Part shown: one piece after another, positions 1-6,120 of the stretch
How positions within the stretch are numbered: position 1 is the stretch's first letter
How the letters are laid out: each line of letters begins with the position of its first letter
Assembly: GCA_024464205.1 (NCBI GenBank)
Contig: JANHAI010000064.1
Coordinates: forward strand, 1 to 6,415
Length of the DNA stretch: 6,415 nt
Origin: Candidatus Methanomethylicia archaeon
GTDB lineage: Archaea > Thermoproteota > Methanomethylicia > Methanomethylicales > Methanomethylicaceae
Direction of reading: 5' to 3'
Program-made: the position numbers and the translations under genes
The notes under the pieces: generated by a model
Told to the model about the DNA's origin: nothing
Databases searched by the model: none
What the model saw: only the letters and a program-made list of their open reading frames with translations

Positions 1-2
1 TG

Positions 3-1049
3 CCAGGGAACCCGTTCCTGAATGACGCAATACCTGGACCAGGCCCTAACGAGAATGAATACGTCTTCAGAATCTCTGAGATAAATGTTAACGGTCAGGT
101 AATCAATGACCCTGACGTCTTGAAAAATCTTTATGCCATTGACGGGCAAAGTTACTCGATGCCGACAAGGGAATTCGCATTCATAGGCTACAACAATTCC
201 GGTACAGCTACGTACTTCGATCTCAATGGCGAGACCTTGGAGGGACCAAAGACAGGCAACCTTGAGTTCCTGCAAATTTTTGGCGATGGTAAAGGCGTTC
301 ATGCCGTAACTAACAAACTCCCGGATTCATCGCTGAGCTGCACTATTTTCAATGGGAAGTCTCAGAATCCCGAATATGATGATCGGCTATTTCTTAATTT
401 CAGTGTAGATATACAGAGTGGCAACTTTCTGGTCAGCATAACTGTCCAGTTCTTGAATTGGGAAACTGGAGAGTACGCAACAGCCGGCAATGGCTATTGG
501 CAAAGCCTGAACATGATCAACAATGATTATGGAGGTCACTACAACTTCAAGATACCGTTTAGTTCATATCAGCTGATCTCTCAAACAGGCGATTGGTCAG
601 TAATGATAAACATAACCGCAGCTACCACGGGGAACATAAATGTTGATTATGATTACTTCGCGCTTATCTTCGGACAACCTTACACGAGCGGGATAGAAAC
701 GATCCTTTCATTTGACGTCAGTTCCCACGTTGATTCGATCTCGAATGTCACAAAGTTGATCTTTTCAGTTACGGGCGTTTTCCCGCCTGACTATTATTAC
801 TTCTGGTTTGACGCCTTCAATTATAGCCATGCAAACCCTGCGCAGAAGCACTGGCAGTCTCTAGGGGTAATCAATGGTAATGACAATAAACAGACCTGGG
901 GCGTAATAGTTAATGGCGAAGCATGTGCAAGCTTCATCGGGACTGACAAGAAAGTCATGATCAGGATATTCCCTGTCGATGATCTCCCTTCTGGGACTGT
1001 GATTCAGCTTGAGCAAGCCAAGCTGCTTGTTACAGTGTTAGAGCCTTGA
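3..1049 (+). CDS. Probable surface or secreted beta-sandwich protein, 5' partial
   Basis: The frame is open to the left edge, so this is the last 348 codons of a longer gene. A TTG at 120 could start it, but the 39 codons before it read as normal protein (INVNGQVINDPDV), so I treat it as a fragment. The visible part is rich in Asn, Gly, Thr, Ser and aromatics in alternating hydrophobic patterns typical of beta-sandwich proteins. It has two Cys and no membrane helix. Five N-x-S/T sequons (visible residues about 64, 132, 203, 248 and 273) fit an extracellular glycoprotein. Two similar segments, each with Trp-Gln-Ser-Leu (codons at 498 and 852), suggest a duplicated domain about 118 residues long. 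Its DNA is A/T-rich against the rest of the window (positions 361-420 are 37% GC by hand count; 5701-5760 are 75%). The family is not recognised; S-layer-like protein, adhesin or carbohydrate-binding module are options. No signal peptide can be judged because the N terminus is missing. Confidence 0.8.
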   Translation, partial: PGNPFLNDAIPGPGPNENEYVFRISEINVNGQVINDPDVLKNLYAIDGQSYSMPTREFAFIGYNNSGTATYFDLNGETLEGPKTGNLEFLQIFGDGKGVHAVTNKLPDSSLSCTIFNGKSQNPEYDDRLFLNFSVDIQSGNFLVSITVQFLNWETGEYATAGNGYWQSLNMINNDYGGHYNFKIPFSSYQLISQTGDWSVMINITAATTGNINVDYDYFALIFGQPYTSGIETILSFDVSSHVDSISNVTKLIFSVTGVFPPDYYYFWFDAFNYSHANPAQKHWQSLGVINGNDNKQTWGVIVNGEACASFIGTDKKVMIRIFPVDDLPSGTVIQLEQAKLLVTVLEP

Positions 1050-1067
1050 TGCCCCCTAAATCACACC

Positions 1068-1072
1068 TTTTT
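1068..1072 (+). terminator. Archaeal-type U-tract terminator
   Basis: A run of five T, followed by ATT, lies 18 bases after the stop of the surface-protein gene and before the next promoter. No stable hairpin precedes it, which fits archaeal intrinsic termination at U-rich tracts. A second run of six T at 1115-1120 could act as a backup, but it sits between the next TATA-like box and its gene. Confidence 0.4.
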
Positions 1073-1102
1073 ATTACAATGGTCTCCAATGTCTTTTGAT
1101 TT

Positions 1103-1110
1103 CTATATAA
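1103..1110 (+). promoter_or_regulatory. TATA-like box for the coiled-coil membrane protein
   Basis: The sequence CTATATAA gives a predicted transcript start near 1132-1134, about 26 bases before the ATG at 1159. No Shine-Dalgarno sequence is visible in that short leader. A weaker box, ATTAAT at 1131-1136, would instead give a leaderless transcript starting at the ATG. Confidence 0.4.
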
Positions 1111-1158
1111 CGCATTTTTTGGATAAGCTGATTAATCCCTTGTGATAAAACATAATGC

Positions 1159-1656
1159 ATGGCAGAGGGTCCAACCGCCGATTCATCTGTGCCCCCCCAG
1201 AAGCCGAAGCGCAGCAAGCGGCTCACAACACAAAGCGTCTGGGACGAGATGAATCTGTTCAAGACAAAGCTTGATGAGGTGAATTCCAAGGTGTCTTCTG
1301 TAGGCGAAGAGATGAAAAAAATTGCAGGACCCGCGCAGAACGATGAAGCCGTGAATCTCTTGAAGGAGATCCATTTTGAGCTGATAAAGATAGACAGCAA
1401 GATAGAGACGCTCGGCAAAAACAGCAACGAGATGCGGGAAGAGGCGAAAGAGAGGGGTGAAGCGACGGACGAAGCCTTCATCTGGGGGAGGTTCGGGACC
1501 GGCCTCGCCATAATGGGCGTAGGATTGGCGTCGCTCAACAACGTCAATTGGATAGTCACCACTGGGATACTCTCATGCGGCTTCGCCATACTCTTCATCT
1601 CTGCTCTGAACCTGTTCGGCATACTCCCCTTGAAGAGGAAAAAGAAGCAATCTTAA
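1159..1656 (+). CDS. Coiled-coil protein with two C-terminal membrane helices
   Basis: This 165-residue protein has a short polar, basic N terminus (residues 1-22, with KPKRSKR). Residues 25-106 are a charged, heptad-like helical region rich in Lys and Glu, likely a coiled coil. Two hydrophobic segments follow at about 110-127 and 131-155, then a basic tail (KRKKK). The basic tail and short loop favour a helical hairpin with both ends in the cytoplasm. There are no catalytic motifs, and the one Cys lies in the second helix. It could be a membrane-anchored scaffold or oligomerisation partner, but I do not recognise the family. The opposite strand is open over much of this region (1074-1622), but its product is a low-complexity Ser/Phe-rich shadow. 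The ATG at 1159 is the first in-frame start after the promoter. The gene is flanked by non-coding gaps on both sides, so it is probably monocistronic. Confidence 0.75.
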   Translation: MAEGPTADSSVPPQKPKRSKRLTTQSVWDEMNLFKTKLDEVNSKVSSVGEEMKKIAGPAQNDEAVNLLKEIHFELIKIDSKIETLGKNSNEMREEAKERGEATDEAFIWGRFGTGLAIMGVGLASLNNVNWIVTTGILSCGFAILFISALNLFGILPLKRKKKQS

Positions 1657-1755
1657 CGCCCTCAATAAAGCCCTCCAGTTAATCAAAAGCCTAAATTGAT
1701 GCATGAAGCTAGGAGATAAGCGAATCTGAAATCCAGCTGAGACCTGTAAATAATG

Positions 1756-1764
1756 CTTATTTAT
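1756..1764 (+). promoter_or_regulatory. TATA-like box for the four-helix membrane protein
   Basis: CTTATTTAT is centred about 26 bases before the ATG at 1786, so transcription could begin at or just before that codon. A second A/T box, GTAAATAA at 1745-1752, could start a transcript near 1775. Either box argues against the upstream ATG at 1753, which would lie within or before the promoter. Confidence 0.4.
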
Positions 1765-1785
1765 TTGCCTGCGGAGAATGGAAGT

Positions 1786-2187
1786 ATGGTCGACATCCTG
1801 TCTTTGGGCCTGCTGGGCATCATCGCGGGCTTCGTTGCCCTCCTGATCATATGGGTCATCGTCTCTCTCCCAGTGTATTTGATCGCGAAGATCATCACAG
1901 GCGGCAGGGCGACGCTCGGCCAGGCCATGGGGGCGACCCTTCTCGGCCCGATAGTTTACGTCGTCGTCAGCTTCTTCGCCGCAGCCCTCCTGAGCTTGCT
2001 TGGCGGTCTTCCTGCTGCTGCCTTGGCAGCGCTAATCGCGTTCGTAGCGTGGCTCTGGCTCTACAAGTCTATTTTCCGAACAGGTTGGGCGCAGGCTCTT
2101 TTGATAGCAATCCTGGCTTCAATACTTTTCATTGCGATCGGCGCCTTCTTCGCAACGATCATTCCATTCGCCATCTTCTGGCTATGA
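1786..2187 (+). CDS. Small four-helix membrane protein of unknown function
   Basis: The protein has 133 residues from the ATG at 1786; an in-frame ATG at 1753 would add 11. I prefer 1786 because GGAG at 1773-1776 lies 9 bases before it and a TATA-like box overlaps the earlier ATG. The chain is almost wholly hydrophobic, with about four helices. Counted from the chosen start these lie at roughly 5-32, 48-70, 74-91 and 101-131. Between helices 1 and 2 is a polar loop, AKIITGGRATLGQAMG, then a Leu-Gly-Pro turn. There are no Cys, His or charged residues inside the helices, so there is no sign of a catalytic, metal-binding or proton-pumping site. It resembles generic small archaeal integral membrane proteins and I assign no function. 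Gaps on both sides suggest its own transcript. Confidence 0.7.
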   Translation: MVDILSLGLLGIIAGFVALLIIWVIVSLPVYLIAKIITGGRATLGQAMGATLLGPIVYVVVSFFAAALLSLLGGLPAAALAALIAFVAWLWLYKSIFRTGWAQALLIAILASILFIAIGAFFATIIPFAIFWL

Positions 2188-2230
2188 CAAATCCTTCAAG
2201 TGCCGACAATGCCCCTGCCCTAAGGTATTC

Positions 2231-2238
2231 TTAATAAA
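2231..2238 (+). promoter_or_regulatory. TATA-like box of the molybdoenzyme gene
   Basis: TTAATAAA is centred 26 bases before the ATG at 2260, and no Shine-Dalgarno sequence lies between them. This is the arrangement expected of a leaderless archaeal transcript starting at the A of the start codon. The box also fills the short gap after the preceding gene and gives the oxidoreductase its own promoter. Confidence 0.5.
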
Positions 2239-2259
2239 TCGCCTTCGTATAACTAACTT

Positions 2260-4281
2260 ATGCCAGAAAAAAGGCGGTTCTTCGCAGCTTGCCCCAGGGA
2301 CTGTTATGACACGTGCGCCCTCTATGCACACGTAAGCGACGGCAGGCTTGAATCCGTCGAAGGGCGCAGGGAACACGGACTGACCCGCGGGGCCCTCTGC
2401 AGGAAAGGTCAGAAGGCACTCGACTACGTGTATTCGGAGGAACGGCTAAAGCACCCTATGAGGCGGACAGGGAAGAAGGGGAGCGGTAACTTCGAAAGGA
2501 TCTCGTGGGACAAGGCATACGATCTTATCATTGAAAAAATCCGGGAGGCGATCCGCGATTATGGCCCGTCATCGATACTTCCATACATGTACGCAGGGCA
2601 CATGGGGATCCTGAACCGGTATTACCCATATAGGCTCTTCAACAGGATCGGCGCCTCGGAGATCCTGTACACCATATGCTCGGAAGCCGGTAAGCAGGCG
2701 CTGAGGCTGCACTACGGGACGAGCGCAGGGATGGATCCTGAAGACCTCGTCAACTCATCCCTCATAGTCTTCTGGGGTTTCAACCCCGCTTGGACTTCCC
2801 AGCACATTTATGCGATGGCAAAGAGATCGGGTGCAAGAATAGTTACGATAGATCCGGTCCGAAGCGAGACCGCAGCCCATTCCGATATTCACCTGCAGTT
2901 GACGCCAGGCACTGACGCGGCCCTCGCCCTTGGCGTAGTCAAGTACGCCATAGACAATACCCTCCTCGACACAAATTTCATAAATGATCATACGATCGGC
3001 TTCGAGGGTCTTAAGGCAGCCTCCGAGCCATTCACCAGCGAGAAGGTGGCTGCTCTCTGCAGCATACGACAAGATGAGTTCGAATCCTTCGCATCAGAAT
3101 ACTGCAGATCAAAGCCAGCCGCGATACTTATTGGATTGGGGATACAGCGGAACATTAATGGTGGTGAGATGGTCCGGGCAATAGGCCTGCTGCCTGCTGT
3201 AACAGGGAACCTGGGCGTGAGGGGGGCGGGGTTCTTCTACTCCAACTCAGATTATTTCACGGTGAATTTGAATCTAGTGAAATCTGCAGAAGCCGACTTG
3301 GGGAAACAGAGGCGGCGGATCAACATGGTGAAGCTGGGCGACGCCCTCCTTGACAGAGAGCTCGATCCGCCGATCAAGATTCTCTATGTTTACAACTCGA
3401 ACCCGGCAGCCGTGTGCCCAGACCTGAACAGGGTCTTTGAGGGGCTCGCAAGGGAAGACCTCTTCACTGTTGTCCACGACCTCTTCATGACTGACACCGC
3501 CGGGATGGCCGACCTGGTCCTGCCCGCGACTAGCTACTTCGAGACTTTCGACATACAGTTCTCATATGGCGGACTTTACGTCGCCATCAACGAGAAGGCT
3601 ATCGAGCCGATCGGCCAGTGCAAGTCCAACTACCAGGTCTTCTCGGAGCTGAGCGCCAGGATGGGGTTTCATGATCTCGTTGAAGCCCCAGAAGAGCTTG
3701 CCGAGAAGGTACTCGCGAGCGGGACTGATTACATGGCCGGGATCACCCTTGACGAATTGAAGAAGCATGGTTTTGCCAGGCTCAAGACTCCCGAAATCCC
3801 CCATATCGCTTTTGGGGACCTGAACTTCCCAACCCCGTCGGGGAAAGTGGAGATCAGCTCATCGCTGGCGGTCGAGCAGGGGCTACCTTCAGTCCCTGCC
3901 CATACGGCGGTGACGGGCTCCTTCCCCCTTAGGTTGCTGACGCCGTTCCACAGGGACCTCCACAAGTCGCAGTACTTCAACATCAGCAGCATATTCGGTG
4001 CAAAGGGCCAGGAGATCGAGATGAACCCCTCTGACATGGAGGAGCGGGGGGTGGCTGACGGGGACCGTGTATTGGTCTGGAACGACCGTGGCGACTGCAT
4101 CATGAAGGTCAGGTCGTCCGCTAAAGTCAGGAAGGGGGTGGCGCTGAGCTATGGTATACCCTGGCCCAAGCTGGTGGAGGGCGCAAGGACAGCGAACTTC
4201 ACGACGAGCAGCGCCGTCTCGGACATAGGGGGCTGCTCGACCTTCCATACAAACTACGTCGAGGTCAGTAAACTCGCCTGA
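2260..4281 (+). CDS. Molybdopterin oxidoreductase, DMSO-reductase superfamily catalytic subunit
   Basis: This 673-residue protein has the full domain order of the family. An N-terminal 4Fe-4S domain has C11-x3-C15-x3-C19-x27-C47, then the usual basic residue and Gly (CRKG). The central molybdopterin-binding domain follows (about 61-470), with FWGFNP, the TIDPVRSETA stretch and DLVLPATSYFE near 418-428. The C-terminal cofactor-binding domain (about 555-668) follows FPTPSGKVE. Cys140 in YTICSEAGKQA sits where other members place the metal ligand, so Cys rather than Ser or Sec is likely. Known members bind a bis-MGD cofactor and reduce or oxidise small substrates such as S- or N-oxides, polysulfide, thiosulfate, formate or hydroxyaromatics. 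The substrate cannot be read here. No Tat signal precedes the Fe-S domain, so it should be cytoplasmic, and no electron-transfer subunit is adjacent. The 3' end overlaps mobA on the other strand by 28 bp. The family is certain, the reaction unknown. Confidence 0.93.
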   Translation: MPEKRRFFAACPRDCYDTCALYAHVSDGRLESVEGRREHGLTRGALCRKGQKALDYVYSEERLKHPMRRTGKKGSGNFERISWDKAYDLIIEKIREAIRDYGPSSILPYMYAGHMGILNRYYPYRLFNRIGASEILYTICSEAGKQALRLHYGTSAGMDPEDLVNSSLIVFWGFNPAWTSQHIYAMAKRSGARIVTIDPVRSETAAHSDIHLQLTPGTDAALALGVVKYAIDNTLLDTNFINDHTIGFEGLKAASEPFTSEKVAALCSIRQDEFESFASEYCRSKPAAILIGLGIQRNINGGEMVRAIGLLPAVTGNLGVRGAGFFYSNSDYFTVNLNLVKSAEADLGKQRRRINMVKLGDALLDRELDPPIKILYVYNSNPAAVCPDLNRVFEGLAREDLFTVVHDLFMTDTAGMADLVLPATSYFETFDIQFSYGGLYVAINEKAIEPIGQCKSNYQVFSELSARMGFHDLVEAPEELAEKVLASGTDYMAGITLDELKKHGFARLKTPEIPHIAFGDLNFPTPSGKVEISSSLAVEQGLPSVPAHTAVTGSFPLRLLTPFHRDLHKSQYFNISSIFGAKGQEIEMNPSDMEERGVADGDRVLVWNDRGDCIMKVRSSAKVRKGVALSYGIPWPKLVEGARTANFTTSSAVSDIGGCSTFHTNYVEVSKLA

Positions 4282-4874
4282 ACAAGCCTCTCGGCCTCCT
4301 CGAGGTCTGAAAGACTGTTCACGTTAATGAACGTCTGCTCCGCGATACCTTGGCTGAATACGTCGATATACTTCGCGCACATCGCCTCACACAACTGCCG
4401 CATGTTCGAGAGGTTTGACGACCGGGGAACCCTGCTCGGTAGGTAAACCCCGGCAAAAGGCTCGATGAAACCGTTCGGCCAGGCCGGGACAGCCGCTCCA
4501 GCTCGTGTGCCTTCGAGGCATCTGTTTAAGATCGACGGGAGTCGCCTGTCCAGGAACGGCATATCACAACCAAAGACGAAGACCCTGTCCTCGCCTGCCT
4601 TTCGGATCGCCCCGGCAACAGATGCAGGGAGGCTGCCGGGCTCGCTGTCGCAGATCACTTCATACGCCCCCCCGCTCAAAAGGTGGGAGATGCGCCTGGA
4701 CTGCTCCTCGTCCCTGACCAGGATGCAGACTTTCGACGCAAAGCTCCTGGCGAAATCGATCGAATATGAGATAAGCGGGCGGCCGCAGAGCTGGACGAGT
4801 GGCTTGAATGCCCCTAAGCGCCTTGACGCCCCGCCTGCTGCTATCACGGCTGCAATTTTCCCAATATCAGCCAA
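4254..4874 (-). CDS. mobA: Molybdenum cofactor guanylyltransferase (MobA-like)
   Basis: The 206-residue product would transfer GMP from GTP to molybdopterin to make the guanine-dinucleotide cofactor used by DMSO-reductase-type enzymes. Visible motifs are the N-terminal nucleotide-binding signature IAAGGASRRLGAFKPL (residues 11-26, with Lys24), the metal-binding Asp104 in FGCDMPFLD, and the C-terminal FINVNSLSDLEEAE (182-195), which matches the Asn-rich MobA motif. The length is normal for the family. The start is TTG, as no in-frame ATG precedes the nucleotide-binding motif; AGGGA at 4881-4885 lies 6 bases upstream. The TTG overlaps the end of the upstream leftward gene by 8 nt, so the two are likely translationally coupled. 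Its stop lies inside the convergent oxidoreductase gene, a likely client for the cofactor. A related cytidylyltransferase (MocA) is possible but less likely given the C-terminal motif and the neighbour. Confidence 0.85.
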   Translation of the reverse strand: MADIGKIAAVIAAGGASRRLGAFKPLVQLCGRPLISYSIDFARSFASKVCILVRDEEQSRRISHLLSGGAYEVICDSEPGSLPASVAGAIRKAGEDRVFVFGCDMPFLDRRLPSILNRCLEGTRAGAAVPAWPNGFIEPFAGVYLPSRVPRSSNLSNMRQLCEAMCAKYIDVFSQGIAEQTFINVNSLSDLEEAERLVQASLLTST

Positions 4875-5235
4875 ACGGCATCCCTGAGGGCTTTATCTCG
4901 ATCGGGAACTGGTCCTTGAGCTTGAACATGTGCCTCGGCGGCAAATACCCCTCGTCGTGCTCGTATGTCCCCTCCTTCCCCTCAAAGAGCTTTTTTATGT
5001 CCTCGGCTGTGGTCGACTTCGACAAGCTGTCCACCCCGCCGTGGAGATCCGTATAGTCGTCGTAGAGCTTCGGCCGCTCAACCGAGAGTATTTTGATGAT
5101 CTTACCCCTGCCTGCCTTATCAGAGCCCTCGTACTCCTCCACTATCGCCCTGAAGGTCCCTGCAGCATACGACTTCCTCCACATGGGGTAGTCGAACGTA
5201 ACAATCTCGCAGAATGTATGCTCCCTCTCTACCAA
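4867..5235 (-). CDS. Unrecognised 122-residue soluble protein upstream of mobA
   Basis: The gene is read leftward from a TTG at 5235. An in-frame TGA lies three codons upstream and the next in-frame ATG is codon 18, so TTG is the most upstream choice; a purine-rich GGGAGGGG lies about 10 bases before it. The product is hydrophilic, with no membrane helix or signal peptide. It has one Cys (Cys9) and aromatic stretches such as FDYPMWRKSYAAGTFRAIV (14-32). A central region reads KIIKILSVERPKLYDDY (45-61), and the C-terminal part is charged (EGTYEHDEGYLPPRHMFKLKD, from residue 88, only partly shown by this motif set). The N-terminal third predicts strand-helix, the rest mixed. I recognise no family or catalytic motif. 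Its stop overlaps the start of mobA by 8 nt, so the two are almost certainly co-transcribed, which hints at a role in molybdoenzyme maturation or regulation. That role is inference only. It could also be an unrelated passenger. Confidence 0.7.
   Translation of the reverse strand: MVEREHTFCEIVTFDYPMWRKSYAAGTFRAIVEEYEGSDKAGRGKIIKILSVERPKLYDDYTDLHGGVDSLSKSTTAEDIKKLFEGKEGTYEHDEGYLPPRHMFKLKDQFPIEIKPSGMPFG
4881..4885 (-). promoter_or_regulatory. Ribosome binding site supporting the TTG start of mobA
   Basis: On the minus strand AGGGA lies 6 bases before the TTG at 4874, within the last codons of the upstream gene. It supports this non-ATG start and translational coupling between the two genes. Confidence 0.4.
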
Positions 5236-5245
5236 ACCAGATCAA

Positions 5246-5253
5246 CCCCTCCC
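5246..5253 (-). promoter_or_regulatory. Shine-Dalgarno sequence of the leftward operon
   Basis: GGGAGGGG on the minus strand ends 10 bases before the TTG at 5235. It is the strongest ribosome-binding-like sequence in the gap and decides for the TTG start over the internal ATG at codon 18. Confidence 0.5.
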
Positions 5254-5270
5254 GTGAATAATCGCCGCTC

Positions 5271-5280
5271 GCCTAAAAAT
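5271..5280 (-). promoter_or_regulatory. Possible TATA-like box of the leftward operon
   Basis: On the minus strand ATTTTTAGGC would give a transcript start near 5250, leaving only part of the Shine-Dalgarno sequence in the leader. A second A/T patch, GATTATT on the minus strand at 5257-5263, would give a nearly leaderless transcript. The two cannot be told apart by eye. Confidence 0.25.
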
Positions 5281-5377
5281 GCTTGATCCCGCAAAGGGGG
5301 CGTTTCCCTCGTCATCCCATCCTCAAAGCGTGCGGATCTGTAAGGATGGTCGGCTTTGCCCATGCTCCAGCTAGTGT

Positions 5378-5409
5378 GGCGATGCCGCGCGCCAGGCGAT
5401 GCGGCGCCA
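5378..5409 (+). repeat. GC-rich imperfect tandem repeat in the divergent promoter region
   Basis: Two adjoining units begin GGCGATGC and end GCGCCA: GGCGATGCCGCGCGCCA at 5378-5394 and GGCGATGCGGCGCCA at 5395-5409. Together they also contain a short inverted pair (GCCGC at 5384-5388 and GCGGC at 5401-5405). The repeat ends about ten bases before the metV TATA box, a usual place for a regulator site, but a chance repeat in GC-rich DNA is possible. Confidence 0.5.
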
Positions 5410-5411
5410 TC

Positions 5412-5427
5412 AAAAAGAGATATAAAC
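5412..5427 (+). promoter_or_regulatory. BRE/TATA promoter of the metV-metF operon
   Basis: AAAAAGAGATATAAAC joins a purine-rich stretch (as in a TFB-recognition element) to a clear TATA box. It is the best archaeal promoter in the window. The predicted transcript start is near 5449-5450, giving a leader of about 22 bases before the TTG at 5472. Confidence 0.6.
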
Positions 5428-5471
5428 AGACGAAGGAGCAGAGATTTAGAAGGCTCCGGTTGGGATAATGG

Positions 5472-6110
5472 TTGATAATCACAAAGCAAAAGGCCATTGA
5501 TAAGATACTCAAGGATGCGTCGCCTTTTAGAAAGATCTTCGTGATCGGGTGCGGGACATGCGCCACTGCTTGCCAGACAGGCGGACAGGAGCAGGTGAAG
5601 GCAGTCTCAGCCGCACTGTCGGACAGGCTAGCAGGCTCTACGGTCGTCGAGGCATGCTGCGACGTGAGGGTTGCGAAGAGAGACCTCTCCAAGCACAAGA
5701 TAGAGTTGGAGGGGGCGGACGCTGTCCTCGCCCTCAGCTGCGGCGCGGGGGCGCAAGCGCTCGGGGAGACTACGGGTAAGCCCGTCATAGCAGGGCTCGA
5801 CACCCTATTCGTGGGGAAGATCGAGCGGATCGGGAGGTACTACGAGAGGTGCAGCGCCTGCGCGGACTGCATAATCTCAGAGACGGGCGGGATCTGCCCC
5901 GTCGTAAGGTGCGCCAAGGGGCTGCTGAATGGCCCGTGCGGCGGCCAGGTGAAGGGCAAGTGCGAGGCGAGCGGCTACACGAGGGACTGCGCATGGGTCT
6001 TGGCTTACAACTCATTGAAGGCACAGGGGAGGGTCGAGCAATTCAAAAAGTACAGGGCGCCTAGGGACAGGTCGCCCAAGTCTCAGCCACAGGAGATCGA
6101 GGCGAGGTAG
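5472..6110 (+). CDS. metV: MetV, cysteine-rich partner of methylene-H4folate reductase
   Basis: This 212-residue protein matches the methylene-tetrahydrofolate reductase C-terminal domain family (MTHFR_C). In acetogens this subunit binds MetF and is thought to feed electrons to its flavin through Fe-S clusters. The N-terminal part holds IGCGTCATACQTGG (Cys27, Cys30, Cys34), then Cys62-Cys63 and Cys90. The C-terminal part has CSACADC (127-133), Cys142, Cys147, NGPCGG (Cys156), Cys164 and Cys173, enough ligands for Fe-S clusters or zinc. About the last 15 residues are a polar tail. The start is TTG, forced by an in-frame TAA at 5466-5468, and MIITKQKAI fits the usual N terminus of the family. 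metF begins 10 bases after the stop, so the two form an operon. The family is clear; the cluster number and electron donor are not readable from sequence. Confidence 0.88.
   Translation: MIITKQKAIDKILKDASPFRKIFVIGCGTCATACQTGGQEQVKAVSAALSDRLAGSTVVEACCDVRVAKRDLSKHKIELEGADAVLALSCGAGAQALGETTGKPVIAGLDTLFVGKIERIGRYYERCSACADCIISETGGICPVVRCAKGLLNGPCGGQVKGKCEASGYTRDCAWVLAYNSLKAQGRVEQFKKYRAPRDRSPKSQPQEIEAR
6104..6108 (+). promoter_or_regulatory. Ribosome binding site of metF
   Basis: GAGGT overlaps the end of metV and its stop codon and lies 12 bases before the ATG at 6121. The spacing is a little long, but no other purine-rich site is close. Confidence 0.35.
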
Positions 6111-6120
6111 GTAGGCCGAG

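Noticed and set aside
120..122. TTG as true start of the surface-protein gene
   Set aside because: The frame stays open upstream to the window edge with protein-like sequence and no Shine-Dalgarno sequence before the TTG.
1074..1622. Open frame of 182 codons on the minus strand
   Set aside because: It lies opposite the coiled-coil membrane protein gene, which has a better promoter and coherent domain layout; the minus product is Ser/Phe-rich low complexity without motifs.
1753..1785. Upstream ATG as start of the four-helix membrane protein
   Set aside because: A TATA-like box overlaps or follows this ATG, and GGAG with good spacing supports the ATG at 1786.
1851..2234. Open frame of 127 codons on the plus strand
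   Set aside because: It is the +2 shadow of the four-helix protein gene, with Arg/Ser-rich composition typical of frame-shifted GC-rich DNA.
5283..5468. 61-codon plus-strand frame in the divergent gap
   Set aside because: It runs through the promoter and repeat of metV, is Arg-rich, has no ribosome binding site and starts at TTG; more likely chance.
5236..5471. tRNA or box C/D RNA in the divergent gap
   Set aside because: I found no cloverleaf or T-loop sequence, and the nearest C-box-like string (ATGACGA on the minus strand) has a mismatch and no matching D box.
5312..5803. 163-codon minus-strand frame
   Set aside because: It starts deep inside metV on the opposite strand and its Ser/Ala/Cys-rich product looks like a shadow of metV.
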